A DNA stretch of 64,000 nucleotides from Calliopsis andreniformis (taxonomy: Eukaryota > Arthropoda > Insecta > Hymenoptera > Andrenidae), in contig NW_027480423.1 in assembly GCF_051401765.1 (NCBI RefSeq), forward strand, positions 3,658,001-3,722,000. The letters are read 5' to 3'. The translations under genes were made by a program, and so were the position numbers. The notes beneath the pieces were generated by a model. That model did no database searches and was not told where the DNA came from. It worked only from the letters and a program-made list of their open reading frames with translations. Positions 12,128 to 24,376 of this stretch are shown piece by piece (positions within the stretch are counted from its first letter, which is position 1; each line of letters begins with the position of its first letter).

Positions 12128-14833
12128 AATGGTCATTTCTACGTTCCGGCTAACCTAGGCTTCACTCTAGGGCGTTGCTCCATGAGACGGAATAGTTACG
12201 GCCTTAGATGACAGCGCCAGAAGTATAAATAACAATAAAGATGCAACAGTTTTTCCATCGTTTAACAGGAATAACTGCAACCAGTGTGAATGTACTGGTC
12301 ATTTCTACGTTTCGGGCAACCTAGGCTTCACTCTAGGGCGTTGCTCTACCAGATCGAATAGCTAGGGCCTTAGAAGTCAACGCCCGAAGCATAAAATGCA
12401 AAATAAATAAAACAGTTTTTCCATCGTATAAAACGAGTAATTGCTACCAGTGTGAAAGTTATGGTCATTTCTACGTTCCGCGCAACCTGGGCTTTACCCT
12501 AGGGCGTTGTTCCACGAGATGGAATAGCTAGGGACTTAGAATTCAACGGCATAAGAATAAAATACAATATAAACAAAACAGTTTTTCCATCGTATGAAAC
12601 GAATAATAGCAACCAGTGTGAAAGTTATGGTCAGTTCAACGTTCCGGGCAACCTAGCCTCCACCCTAGGATGTTGTTCCACCAGATCGAATAGTTAGGGC
12701 CACAGAAGTGAACGCCAGAAGCATAAAATACAATATAAATACAACAGTTTTTCCATCGTATAAAACGAATAACTGCAACCAGTATGAAACGTATGGTCAT
12801 TTCTACGTTCCGGTCAACCTAGGCTTCACTCTATGGCGTTCTTGCACCACATCGAATAGCTACGGCCTCAGAAGTCAACGCCTGAAGTATAAAATACAAT
12901 AAAAATACAACAGTCTTTCCATCCTATAACAGGAATAATTGCAACCCGTCTGAAAGTTATGGTCATTTCTACGTTCCAGGCAACGTTGGCTTCACCCTAG
13001 GTCGTTGTTCCACCAGATGGAATAGTTAGGGCCTAAGAAGTCAACGCCAGAAGCATAAAATACAATATAAATATAACAGTTTTTCCATCGTATGAAACGA
13101 ATAATACAAACCAGTGTGAAAGTAATGGTCATTTCTACGTTCCGAGCAAGCTAGGCGTCACTCTAGGGCGTTGCTCCACCAGATCGAATAGCTAGGGACT
13201 TAGAATTCATCGCTAAAAGCATAAAATACAAGTAAAATACAACAGTTTTTCCATTGTTTTACAGGAATAACTGCAACCAGTGTGAATGTACTGGTCAGTT
13301 CTACGTTCCGGATAAACCAGGCTTCACTCTAGGGCGTTGCTCAGCCAGATCGAACAGTTAGGGCCTTAGAAGTCAACGCCCGAAGCATAAAATACAAAAT
13401 AAATAGTACAGTTTTTCAATCGTATAAAACGAATAATTTCTACCAGTGTGGAAGTTATGGGCATTTCTACTTTCCGGGCAACCTAGGCTTCACCCTAGGG
13501 AATTGTTCCACCAGATGGAATAGTTAGGGCCTAAGAAGTCAACGCCAGAAGCATAAAACACGATATAAATACAACAGTTTTTCCATCGTATAAAACGAAT
13601 AATCGCAAGCAGTATGAAAGTTATGGTCATATCTACTTTCCGAGCAACCTAGGCTTCACCCTAGGGAGTTGCACCACCAGATTGAATAGTTAGGGCCATA
13701 AAGGTCAATGCCCGAAGCATAAAATGCAATAAAAATACAACAGTTTTTCCATCGTATAACAGGAATAATTGCAACCAGTGTGAAAGTAATGGTCATTGCT
13801 ACGTTCCGGGCAACCTAGGTTTCACTCCAGGGCGTTGCTCCACCAGATCGAATAGTTAGGTCATAAGAAGTCAACGCCAGAAGCATAAAATACGATATAA
13901 ATACAACAGCTTTTCAATCGTATAAAACGAATAATTGCAACCAGTGTGAAAGTTCTGGACATTTCTACATTCCGGCCAACCTAGGCTTCACTCTAGGGCG
14001 TTGCTCCTCCAGACGGAATAGTTACGGCCTTAGAAGTCAGCGCCAGAAGCATAAAATACAATAAAGATGCAACAGTTTTTCCATCGTTTAACAGGAATAA
14101 CTGCAACCAGTGTGAATGTACTGTTCATTTCTACGTTCCGGATAACCTAGGTTACACTCTAGGGCGTTGCTCTACCAGATCGAATAGCTAGGGACTTAGA
14201 ATTCAACGCCAGAAGGATAAAATACAATATAAGTGCAACAGTTATTCCATCGTATAAAATGAATAGTTGCAAACATTGTAAAAGAAATGGTCATTTCTAC
14301 GTTCCGGGCAACCTAGGCGTCACTCTAGGGCGTTGCTCCACCAGATCTAATAGCTACGGCCTTAGAAGTCAACGCCAGAGGCATAAAATACAATATAAAT
14401 ACAACAGCTTTTCCATCGTACAAAATGAATAATAGCAAACAGTGTGAAAGTAATTGTCATTTCTACGTTCCGGGCAACCTAGGCTTCACTCTAGGTCGTT
14501 GCTCCACCAGATCAAATAGCTAGCGACTTAGAATTAAACGCCAGAAGCATAGAATACAATAAAAATGCAACAGTTTTTCCACCGTATAACAGGAATAATT
14601 GCAACCAGTGTGAATGTAATGGTCATTTCTACGTTCCGGGCAACCTAGGTTTCACTCTAGGGCGTTGCTCCACCAGGTCGAGTAGTTAGGGCCTAAGAAG
14701 TCAACGCCAGAAGCATAAAATACGATATAAATACAACAGCTTTTACATCGTATAAAACGAATAATTGCAACCAGTGTGGAAGTTATGGTCATTTCTACGT
14801 TCCGGCCAACCTAGGCTTCACTCTAGGGCGTTG
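12113..14833 (+). repeat. 28-monomer-offset duplication, domain I, second copy
   Basis: Partner of the segment at 7465-10185, in the same orientation and monomer order. The few differences seen include ATTCCTACG/ATTGCTACG-type single changes and GTTATGG/GTTCTGG near 13953. After about 14833 the match to the first copy is lost and a shorter register (26 monomers, 4,316 bp) matches 10471-10960. Confidence 0.85.
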
Positions 14834-15882
14834 CTCGACTAGATCGAATAGCTAGGGCCTTAGAAGTCAACGCCCGAAGCATACAATGCAATAAAAATAC
14901 AACAGTTTTTCCATCATATAACAGGAATAAATGCAACGAGTTTGAAAGTGATGGTCATTTCTACGTTCCGGGCAACCTAGGCTTCACTCTAGGGCGTTGC
15001 TCCGCCAGATCGAACAGTTAGGGCCTTAGAAGTCAACGCCCGAAGTATAAAATACAAAATAAATAGTACAGTTTTTCAATCGTATAAAACGAATAATTTC
15101 TACCAGTGTGGAAGTTATGGGCATTTCTACTTTCCGGGCAACCTAGGCTTCACCCTAGGGAGTTGCTCCACCAGATGGAATAGTTAGGGCCTAAGAAGTC
15201 AACGCCAGAAGCATAAAACACGATATAAATAAAACAGTTTTTCTATCGTATAAAACGAATAATCGCAAGCAGTATGAAAGTTATGGTCATATCTACTTTC
15301 CGAGCAACCTAGGCTTCACCCTAGGGAGTTGCACCACCAGATTGAATAGTTAGGGCCTTAAAAGTCAATGCCCGAAGCATAAAATGCAATAAAAATACAA
15401 CAGTTTTTCCATCGTTATACAGGAATAACTGCAACCAGTGTGAACGTACTGGTCATTTCTACGTTCAGGATAACCTAGGCTTCACTCTAGGGCGTTGTTC
15501 CACTAGATCGAACAGTTAGGGCCTAACAAGTCAACGCCAGAAGTATAAAATACAATGTAAATATAACAGTTTTTCCATCGTATAAATCGAATGATAGCAA
15601 CCAGTGTGAAAGTTATGGTCATTTCTACGTTCCGGGCAACCTAGGCTTCACTCTAGGGCGTTGCTCCACCAGATCGAATAGTTAGGGCCTTAGAAGTCAA
15701 CGCCCGAAGCATAAAATGCAAAATAAATAAAACAGTTTTTCCATCGTATAAAACGAGTAATTGCTACCAGTGTGAAAGTTATGGTCATTTCTACGTTCCG
15801 CGCAACCTGGGCTTTACCCTAGGGCGTTGTTCCACGAGATGGAATAGCTAGGGACTTAGAATTCAACGCCATAAGGATAAAA

Positions 15883-16775
15883 TACGATATAAATACAACA
15901 GCTTTTACATCGTATAAAACGAATAATTGCAACCAGTGTGGAAGTTATGGTCATTTCTACGTTCCGGGCAACCTAGGCTTCACTCTAGGGCGTTGCTCGA
16001 CCAGATCGAATAGCTAGGGCCTTAGAAGTCAACGCCCGAAGCATACAATGCAATAAAAATACAACAGTTTTTCCATCATATAACAGGAATAATTGCAACC
16101 AGTTTGAAAGTGATGGTCATTTCTACGTTCCGGGCAACCTAGGCTTCACTCTAGGGCGTTGCTCCGCCAGATCGAACAGTTAGGGCCTTAGAAGTCAACG
16201 CCCGAAGCATAAAATACAAAATAAATAGTACAGTTTTTCAATCGTATAAAACGAATAATTTCTACCAGTGTGGAAGTTATGGGCATTTCTACTTTCCGGG
16301 CAACCTAGGCTTCACCCTAGGGAATTGTTCCACCAGATGGAATAGTTAGGGCCTAAGAAGTCAACGCCAGAAGCATAAAACACGATATAAATACAACAGT
16401 TTTTCCATCGTATAAAACGAATAATCGCAAGCAGTATGAAAGTTATGGTCATATCTACTTTCCGAGCAACCTAGGCTTCACCCTAGGGAGTTGCACCACC
16501 AGATTGAATAGTTAGGGCCATAAAGGTCAATGCCCGAAGCATAAAATGCAATAAAAATACAACAGTTTTTCCATCGTATAACAGGAATAATTGCAACCAG
16601 TGTGAAAGTAATGGTCATTCCTACGTTCCGGGCAACCTAGGTTTCACTCCAGGGCGTTGCTCCACCAGATCGAATAGTTAGGTCATAAGAAGTCAACGCC
16701 AGAAGCATAAAATACGATATAAATACAACAGATTTTCAATCGTATAAAACGAATAATTGCAACCAGTGTGAAAGT
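15883..16775 (+). repeat. Secondary segment of the 28-monomer repeat, second copy
   Basis: Partner of 11235-12127, ending where AGTTATGGAC replaces AGTAATGGTC. From 16779 onward the monomers match 13957 and following at a 17-monomer offset. Confidence 0.75.
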
Positions 16776-17608
16776 TATGGACATTTCTACATTCCGGCCA
16801 ACCTAGGCTTCACTCTAGGGCGTTGCTCCACCAGACGGAATAGTTACGGCCTTAGAAGTCAGCGCCAGAAGCATAAAATACAATAAAGATGCAACAGTTT
16901 TTCCATCGTTTAACAGGAATAACTGCAACCAGTGTGAATGTACTGTTCATTTCTACGTTCCGGATAACCTAGGTTACACTCTAGGGCGGTGCTCTACCAG
17001 ATCGAACAGCTAGGGACTTAGAATTCAACGCCAGAAGGATAAAATACAATATAAGTGCAACAGTTATTCCATCGTATAAAATGAATAGTTGCAAACATTG
17101 TAAAAGAAATGGTCATTTCTACGTTCCGGGCAACCTAGGCGTCACTCTAGGGCGTTGCTCCACCACATCTAATAGCTACGGCCTTAGAAGTCAACGCCAG
17201 AGGCATAAAATACAATATAAATACAACAGCTTTTCCATCGTACAAAATGAATAATAGCAAACAGTGTGAAAGTAATTGTCATTTCTACGTTCCGGGCAAC
17301 CTAGGCTTCACTCTAGGTCGTTGCTCCACCAGATCAAATAGCTAGCGACTTAGAATTAAACGCCAGAATCATAGAATACAATAAAAATGCAACAGTTTTT
17401 CCATCGTATAACAGGAATAATTGCAACCAGTGTGAATGTAATGGTCATTTCTACGTTCCGGGCAACCTAGGTTTCACTCTAGGGCGTTGCTCCACCAGGT
17501 CGAGTAGTTAGGGCCTAAGAAGTCAACGCCAGAAGCATAAAATACGATATAAATACAACAGCTTTTACATCGTATAAAACGAATAATTGCAACCAGTGTG
17601 GAAGTTAT

Positions 17609-19200
17609 GGTCATTTCTACGTTCCGGCTAACCTAGGCTTCACTCTAGGGCGTTGCTCCACCAGACGGAATAGTTACGGCCTTAGATGACAGCGCCAGAA
17701 GTATAAATAACAATAAAGATGCAACAGTTTTTCCATCGTTTAACAGGAATAACTGCAACCAGTGTGAATGTACTGGTCATTTCTACGTTCCGGATAACCT
17801 AGGTTTCACTTTAGGGCGTTGCTCTACCAGATCGAATAGCTAGGGACTTAGAATTCAACGCCAGAAGGATAAAATACAATATAAGTACAACAGTTATTCC
17901 ATCGTATAAAATGACTAGTTGCAAACATTGTAAAAGAAATGGTCATTTCTACGTTCCGGGCAACCTTGGCGTCACTCTAGGGTGTTGCTGCACCAGATCT
18001 AATAGCTACGGCCTTAGAAGTCAACGCCAGAGGCATAAAATACAATATAAATACAACAGCTTTTCCATCGTACAAAATGAATAATAGCAAACAGTGTGAA
18101 AGTAATTGTCATTTCTACGTTCCGGGCAACCTAGGCTTCACTCTAGGTCGTTGCTCCACCAGATCAAATAGCTAGCGACTTAGAATTAAACGCCAGAAGC
18201 ATAGAATACAATAAAAATGCAACAGTTTTTCCATCTTATAACAGGAATAATTGCAACCAGTTTGAAAGTGATTGTCATTTCTACGTTCCGGGCAACCTAG
18301 GTTTCACTCCAGGGCGTTGCTCCACCAGTTCGAATAGTTAGGTCATAAGAAGTCAACTCCAGAAGCATAAAATACGATATAAATACAACAGCTTTTGCAT
18401 CGCATAAAACGAATAATTGCAACCAGTGTGAACGTAAAGGTCATTTCTACGTTCCGGGCAAGCTAGGCGTCACTCTAGGGCGTTGCTCCACCAGATCGGA
18501 TAGCTAGGGACTTAGAATTCATCGCTAAAAGCATAAAATACAATTAAAATACAACAGTTTTTCCATTGTTTTACAGGAATAACTGCAACCAGTGTGAATG
18601 TACTGGTCATTTCTACGTTCCGGATAACCTAGGCTTCACTCTAGGGCGTTGTTCCACCAGATCGAACAGTTAGGGCCTAAGAAGTCAACGCCAGAAGCAT
18701 AAAAGACAATATAAATACAACAGCTTTACCATCGTATATAATGCATATTTGCAAACAGTGTGAAAGTAATGGTCGTTTCTGCGTTCCGGCTAACCTAGGC
18801 TTCACTCTAGGGCGTTGCTCCACCGGACGGAATAGTTACGGCCTTAGATGTCAGCGCCAGAAGTATAAATAACAATAAAGATGCAACAGTTTTTCCATCG
18901 TTTAACAGGAATAACTGCAACCAGTGTGAATGTACTGGTCATTTCTACGTTCCGGATAACCTAGGTTTCACTCTAGGGCGTTGCTCTACCAGATCGCATA
19001 GCTAGGGACTTAGAATTCAACGCCAGAAGGATAAAATACAATATAAGTACAACAGTTATTCCATCGTATAAAATGAATAGTTGCAAACATTGTAAAAGAA
19101 ATGGTCATTTCTACGTTCCGGGCAACCTAGGCGTCACTCTAGGGCGTTGCTCCACCAGATCCAATAGCTACGGCCTTAGAAGTCAACGCCAGAAGCGTAA
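17609..19200 (+). repeat. Shuffled monomer types of the first HOR
   Basis: Monomer types of the 14-monomer HOR reappear out of order: m3-like (CCGGCTAACC, 17609), m12-like (CCGGATAACCTAGGTTTC), m13-like (AACCTTGGCG), m14-like, m1 (CAAGCTAGGCG, 18439), m2, m3-like again (GGTCGTTTCTGCG, 18771), m12-like and m13-like. The types match but the order m4-m11 is missing, which suggests deletions inside an older 14-monomer array at its boundary with the next family. Confidence 0.7.
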
Positions 19201-19728
19201 AATACAATATAAATACAACAGCTTCTACATCGTATAAAACGAATAATTGCAACCAGTGTGGAAGTTATGGTCATTTCTACGTTCCGGGCAACCTAGGCTT
19301 CACTGTAGGGCGTTGCTCGACCAGATCGAATAGCTAGGGCCTTAGAAGTCAACGCCCGAAGCATAAAATACAAAATAAATAGAACAGTTCTTCCATCGTA
19401 TAAAACGAATAATTGCTACCAGTGTGAAAGTTATGGTCATTGCTACGTTCCGCGCAACCTACCCTTCACCCTAGAGCGTTGCTCCACCAGATCGAATAGT
19501 TACGGCATTAGAAGTCAGTGCCAGAAGCATAAAATACAATAAGGATGCAACAGTTTTTCCATCGTTTAACAGGAATAACTACAACCAGTGTGAATGTACT
19601 GGTCATTTCTACGTTCCGAATAACCTAGGTTTCACTCTACGGCGTTGCTCCACCAGGCCGAGTAGTTAGGGCCTAAGAAGTCAACGCCAGAAGCATAAAA
19701 TACAAAATAAATACAACAGCCTTTACAC

Positions 19729-22510
19729 CGTATAAAACGAATAATTGCAAACAGTGTGAAAGTAATGGTCATTTCAACGTTCCGGGCAACCTAGGCTTCA
19801 TTCTACGCCGTTGTTCCACCAGATCGAATAGTTGGGGCCTAAGAAGTCAACGCCAGAAGGATAAAATACGATATAAATACAACAGCTTTTCCATCGTATA
19901 AAAGGAATAATTGCAAACTGTGTGAAAGTAATGGTCATTTCTACGTTCCGGGCAACCTAGGCTCCACTCTACGGCGTTGTTCCACCAGATCTAATAGTTA
20001 GGGCCTAAGAAGTCAACACCAGAAGAATAAAATACAAAATAAATTCAACAGCCTTTACACCGTATAAAACGAATAAGTGCAACCTGTGTGAAGGTTATGG
20101 TCATATCTACGTTCCGGGCAACCTAGGCTTCACTCTAGGGCGTTGCTCCACCAGATCGAAATGTTAGGGCCTAAGAAGTCAACGCCCGAAGCGTAAAATA
20201 CGATATAAATACAACAGCATTTCCATCGCATTAAATGAATAATTGCAAACAGTGTGAAAGTAGTGGTCATTTCTACGTTCCTGGCAACCTGGGCTTCACT
20301 CTAGGGCGGTGCTCCACCAGATCAAATAGTTAGGGCCTAAGAAGTCACGGCCAGAAGCATAAATTACAATATAAGTACAACAGCTTTTCCATCGTATAAA
20401 ACGAATAATAGCAACCAGTGTGAAAGTTATGGTCATTTCTGCGTTCCGGGCAACCTAGGCTTCACCCTAGGGCGTTGCTCCACCAGATCGAATAGTTAGG
20501 GCCTTAGATGTCAACGCCCGAAGCATAAAATGCAAAATAAGTAGAGCAGTTTTTCCATTGTATAAAACGAATAACTGTAACCAGTGTGAAAGTACTGGTC
20601 ATTTCTACGTTCCGGGTAACCTAGGTTTCACCCTAGGTCGTTGCTCCACCAGATCGAATAGCTAGGGACTTAGAATACAACGCCGGAAGGATAAAATACA
20701 GTATAAGTACAACAATTTTTCCATCGTATAAAATGAATAATTGCAGACATTGTGAAAGTAATGGTCATTTCTACGTTCCGGGCAACCTAGCCGTCACCCT
20801 AGGGCGTTGCTCCACCACATCTAATAGCTACGGCCTTAGAAGTCAACGCCAGAAGCATAAAATACAATATAAATACAACGGCTTTCCCATCGTATAAAAC
20901 GAATAATTGCAAACAGTGTGAAAGTAATGGTCATTTCTACGTTCCGGGGATCCTAGGCGTCACTCTAGGGAGTTGCTCCACCATATCTAATAGCTAAGGA
21001 CTTAGAAGTCAACGCCAGAAGCACAAAATACAATAAAAATGCAACAGTTTTTCCATCGTATAGCATGACTAATTGCAACCAGTGCGAAAGTAATGATCAT
21101 ATCGACATTTCGGGCATCCTAGACTTAACTCTGAGGAGTTGCTCCACCAGATCGAAGAGTTAAGGCCTTAGAAGTCAACGCCAGAAGCATAAACTACCTA
21201 ATAAACACTACAGCCTTTCCATCGTATAAAACGAATAATTGCAACCTGTGTGATGGTTATGGACATATCTACGTTCCGGGCAACCTAGGCTTCACCGTAG
21301 GGCGTTGCTCTACCAAATCGGATAGTTAGGGCCTTAGAAGTCAACGCCCGAAGCATAAAATACAATATAAGTACAACAGTTTTTCCGTCGCATAAAATGA
21401 ATGATTGCGAACATTGTGAAAGTAATGATCATTTCTACGTTCCTGGCCGCCTACGCGTCACTCTAGGGCGTTGCGGCTCCACATCTGATAGCTACGGCCT
21501 TAGAAGTTAACGCCGGAAGCATAAAATGCAATATAAATACAACAGCTTTGCCATCGTATAAAATGAATAATTGCAAACAGTGTGAAGGTAATGGTCATTT
21601 CTACGTTCCGAGCAACCTAGGCTTCACTCTAGGGCGTTGCTCCACCAGATCGAATAGTTAGGGCCTTAGAAGTCAACGCCCGAAGCATAAAATGCAAAAT
21701 AAATAGAACAGTTTTTCCATTGTATAAAACGAATAACTGCAACCAGTGTGAAAGTACAGGTCATTTCTACTTTCCGGGTAACCTAGGTTTCACTCTGGGG
21801 CGTTGCACCACAGGATCGAATAGCTAGGGACTTAGAATTCAACGCCAGAAGGATAAAATACAATATAAGTACAACAGTTTTTCCATCGTATAAAATGAAT
21901 AATTTCAGACATTGTGAAAGTAATGGTCATTTCTACGTTCCGGGCAACCTAGGCGTCACTCTAAGGCGTTGCTCCACCACATCTAATAGCTACGGCCTTA
22001 GAAGTCAACGCCAGAGGCATAAAATACAATATAAATACAACAGCTTTTCCATCGTACAAAATGAATAAAGGCAAACAGTGTGAAAGTAATTGTCATTTCT
22101 ACGTTCCGGGCAACCTAGGCTTCACTCTAGGTCGTTGCTCCACCAGATCAAATAGCTAGCGACTTAGAATTAAACGCCAGAAGCATAGAATACAATAAAA
22201 ATGCAACAGTTTTTCCATCGCATAACAGGAATAATTGCAACCAGTGTGAATGTAATGGTCATTTCTACGTTCCGGGCAACCTAGGTTTCACTCTAGGGCG
22301 TTGCTCCAGCAGGTCGAGTAGTTAGGGCCTAAGAAGTCAGCACCAGAAGCATAAAATACGATATAAATACAACAGCTTTTACATCGTATAAAACGAATAA
22401 TTGCAACCAGTGGGGAAGTTATGGTCATTTCTACGTTCCGGGCAACCTAGGCTTCACTCTAGGGCGTTGCTCGACCAGATCGAATAGCTAGGGCCTTAGA
22501 AGTCAACGCC
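19729..22510 (+). repeat. Second-family segmental duplication, copy 1 (2,782 bp)
   Basis: Matches 24377-27158 at exactly 4,648 bp. Shared private markers include TTCAACGTTCCGGG (19775/24423), GCAAACTGTGTG (19913/24561), TAGCATGACTAATTGC (21061/25709) and GGCCGCCTACGCG (21443/26091). Very few differences were seen (for example T20498 against C25146 region, ATCG/ACCG). The left edge is at GTATAAAACG and the right edge is the C/A difference at 22511/27159. Confidence 0.9.
21061..21226 (+). repeat. Most divergent monomer subfamily (GACTTAACTC type), example
   Basis: This monomer type replaces the usual AACCTAGGCTTCACTC by CATCCTAGACTTAACTC and often has GATCATTTCGGCGTTTCGGG upstream and TATAGCATGA in the AT half. 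Copies of the CCTAGACTTAAC motif start at about 21118, 24106, 25766, 29584, 31243, 41700, 44522, 45518, 46679, 47675, 48671, 51493 and 56139, with CCCAGACTTAAC forms at about 45851 and 49004. None was seen before 21 kb or after 56.2 kb. Here the first CCTAGG box is lost. Confidence 0.8.
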
Positions 22511-24355
22511 CGAAGCATAAAATACAAAATAAATAGAACAGTTTTTCAATCGTATAAATCGAATAATTGCTACCAGTGTGAAAGTTATGGTCATTGCTAC
22601 GTTCCGCGCAACCTACCCTTCACCCTAGGGCGTTGCTCCACCAGATCGAATAGTTACGGCCTTAGAAGTCAGCGCCAGAAGCATAAAATACAATAAAGAT
22701 GCAACAGTTTTTCCATCGTTTAACAGGAATAACTACAACCAGTGTGAATGTACTGGTCATTTCTACGTTCCGGATAACCTAGGTTTCACTCTAGGGCGTT
22801 GCTCCACCAGATCAAATAGCTAGCGACTTAGAATTAAACGCCAGAAGCATAGAATACAATAAAAATTCAACAGTTTTTCCATCGTATAACAGGAATAATT
22901 GCAACCAGTGTGAATGTAATGGTCATTTCTACGTTCCGGGCAACCTAGGTTTCACTCTAGGGCGTTGCTCCACCAGGCCGAGTAGTTAGGGCCTAAGAAG
23001 TCAACGCCAGAAGCATAAAATACCATATAAATACAACAGCTTTTCCATCGTATAAAAGGAATAATTGCAAACAGTGTGAAAGTAATGGTCATTTCTACGT
23101 TCCGGGCAACCTAGGCTTCACTCTACGGCGATGTTCCACCAGATCGAATAGCTAGGGCCTTAGAAGTCAACGCCCGAAGCATAAAATACAAAATAAATAG
23201 AACAGTTCTTCCATCGTATAAAACGAATAATTGCTACCAGTGTGAAAGTTATGGTCATTGCTACGTTCCGCGCAACCTACCCTTCACCCTAGAGCGTTGC
23301 TCCACCAGATCGAATAGTTACGGCCTTAGAAGTCAGTGCCAGAAGCATAAAATACAATAAGGATGCAACAGTTTTTCCATCGTTTAACAGGAATAACTAC
23401 AACCAGTGTGAATGTACTGGTCATTTCTACGTTCCGAATAACCTAGGTTTCACTCTACGGCGTTGCTCCACCAGGCCGAGTAGTTAGGGCCTAAGAAGTC
23501 AACGCCAGAAGCATAAAATACGATATAAATACAACAGCTTTACCATCGTATAAAAGGAATAATTGCAAACAGTGTGAAAGTAATGGTCATTTCTACGTTC
23601 CTGGCAACCTAGGCTTCACTCTACAGCGTTGTTCCGCCAGATCGAATAGTTAGGGCCTAAGAAGTCAACACCAGAAGAATAAAATACAAAATAAATACAA
23701 CAGCCTTTACACCGTATAAAACGAATAATTGCAACCTGTGTGAAGGTTATGGTCATATCTACGTTCCGGGCAACCTAGGCTTCACTGTCGGGCGTTGCTC
23801 CACCAGATCGAAATGTTAGGGCCTAAGAAGTCTACGCCCGAAGCATAAAATACGATATAAATACAACAGCATTTCCATCGTATTAAATGAATAATTGCAA
23901 ACAGTGTGAAAGTAGTGGTCATTTCTACGTTCCGGGCGACATAGGCTTCACTGTATGGCGTTCTTTCACCACATCGAATAGCTACGGCCTCAGAAGTCCA
24001 CGCCTGAAGCATAAAATACAATAAAAATACAACAGTCTTTTCATCGTATAACAGGAATAATTGCAACAAGCGTGAAAGTAATGATCATTTCGGCGTTTCG
24101 GGCATCCTAGACTTAACTCTGAGGCATTGCTCCACCAGATCGAATATTTAGGGTCTTAGAAGTCAACGCCAGAAGCATAAAATACAATATAAATACAACA
24201 GTTTTTCCATCGTATAAAACGGATAATTGCAACCAGTATGCAACTTATGGTCATTTCTACATTCCGAGCAACCTCGGCTTCACTCTAGGGCGTTGCTCCA
24301 CCAGATCGGATAGTTACGGCCTAAGAAGTCAACGCCAGAAGCATAAAATACGATG
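22467..24355 (+). repeat. Second-family spacer segment with a later partner at 28443-29833
   Basis: 22467-23145 matches 28443-29121 at 5,976 bp (36 monomers); 23640-24355 matches 29122-29833 at 5,478 bp (33 monomers). The two offsets differ by exactly three monomers (498 bp), so one copy has gained or lost a trimer with clean 166-bp spacing. Markers are TCATTGCTACGTTCCGCGC and CTACCCTTCACC (near 22600 and 28580) and GCAACAAGCGTGAAAG (24063 and 29541). Confidence 0.82.
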
Positions 24356-24376
24356 AAGATGCAACAGCTTTTCCAT

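Larger units (their letters stand above)
8479..17608 (+). repeat. Mosaic HOR domain with 28-monomer periodicity
   Basis: Monomer order here repeats mainly at 4,648 bp, but other registers are interleaved: 830 bp (5 monomers; GCTCGACCAG at 10518 and 11348), 5,478 bp (33 monomers; 10139 to 15617) and 2,822 bp (17 monomers; 13957 to 16779). No single HOR explains it. It reads as a 28-monomer unit edited by smaller in-register duplications and deletions. The 166-bp register is kept throughout. Confidence 0.8.
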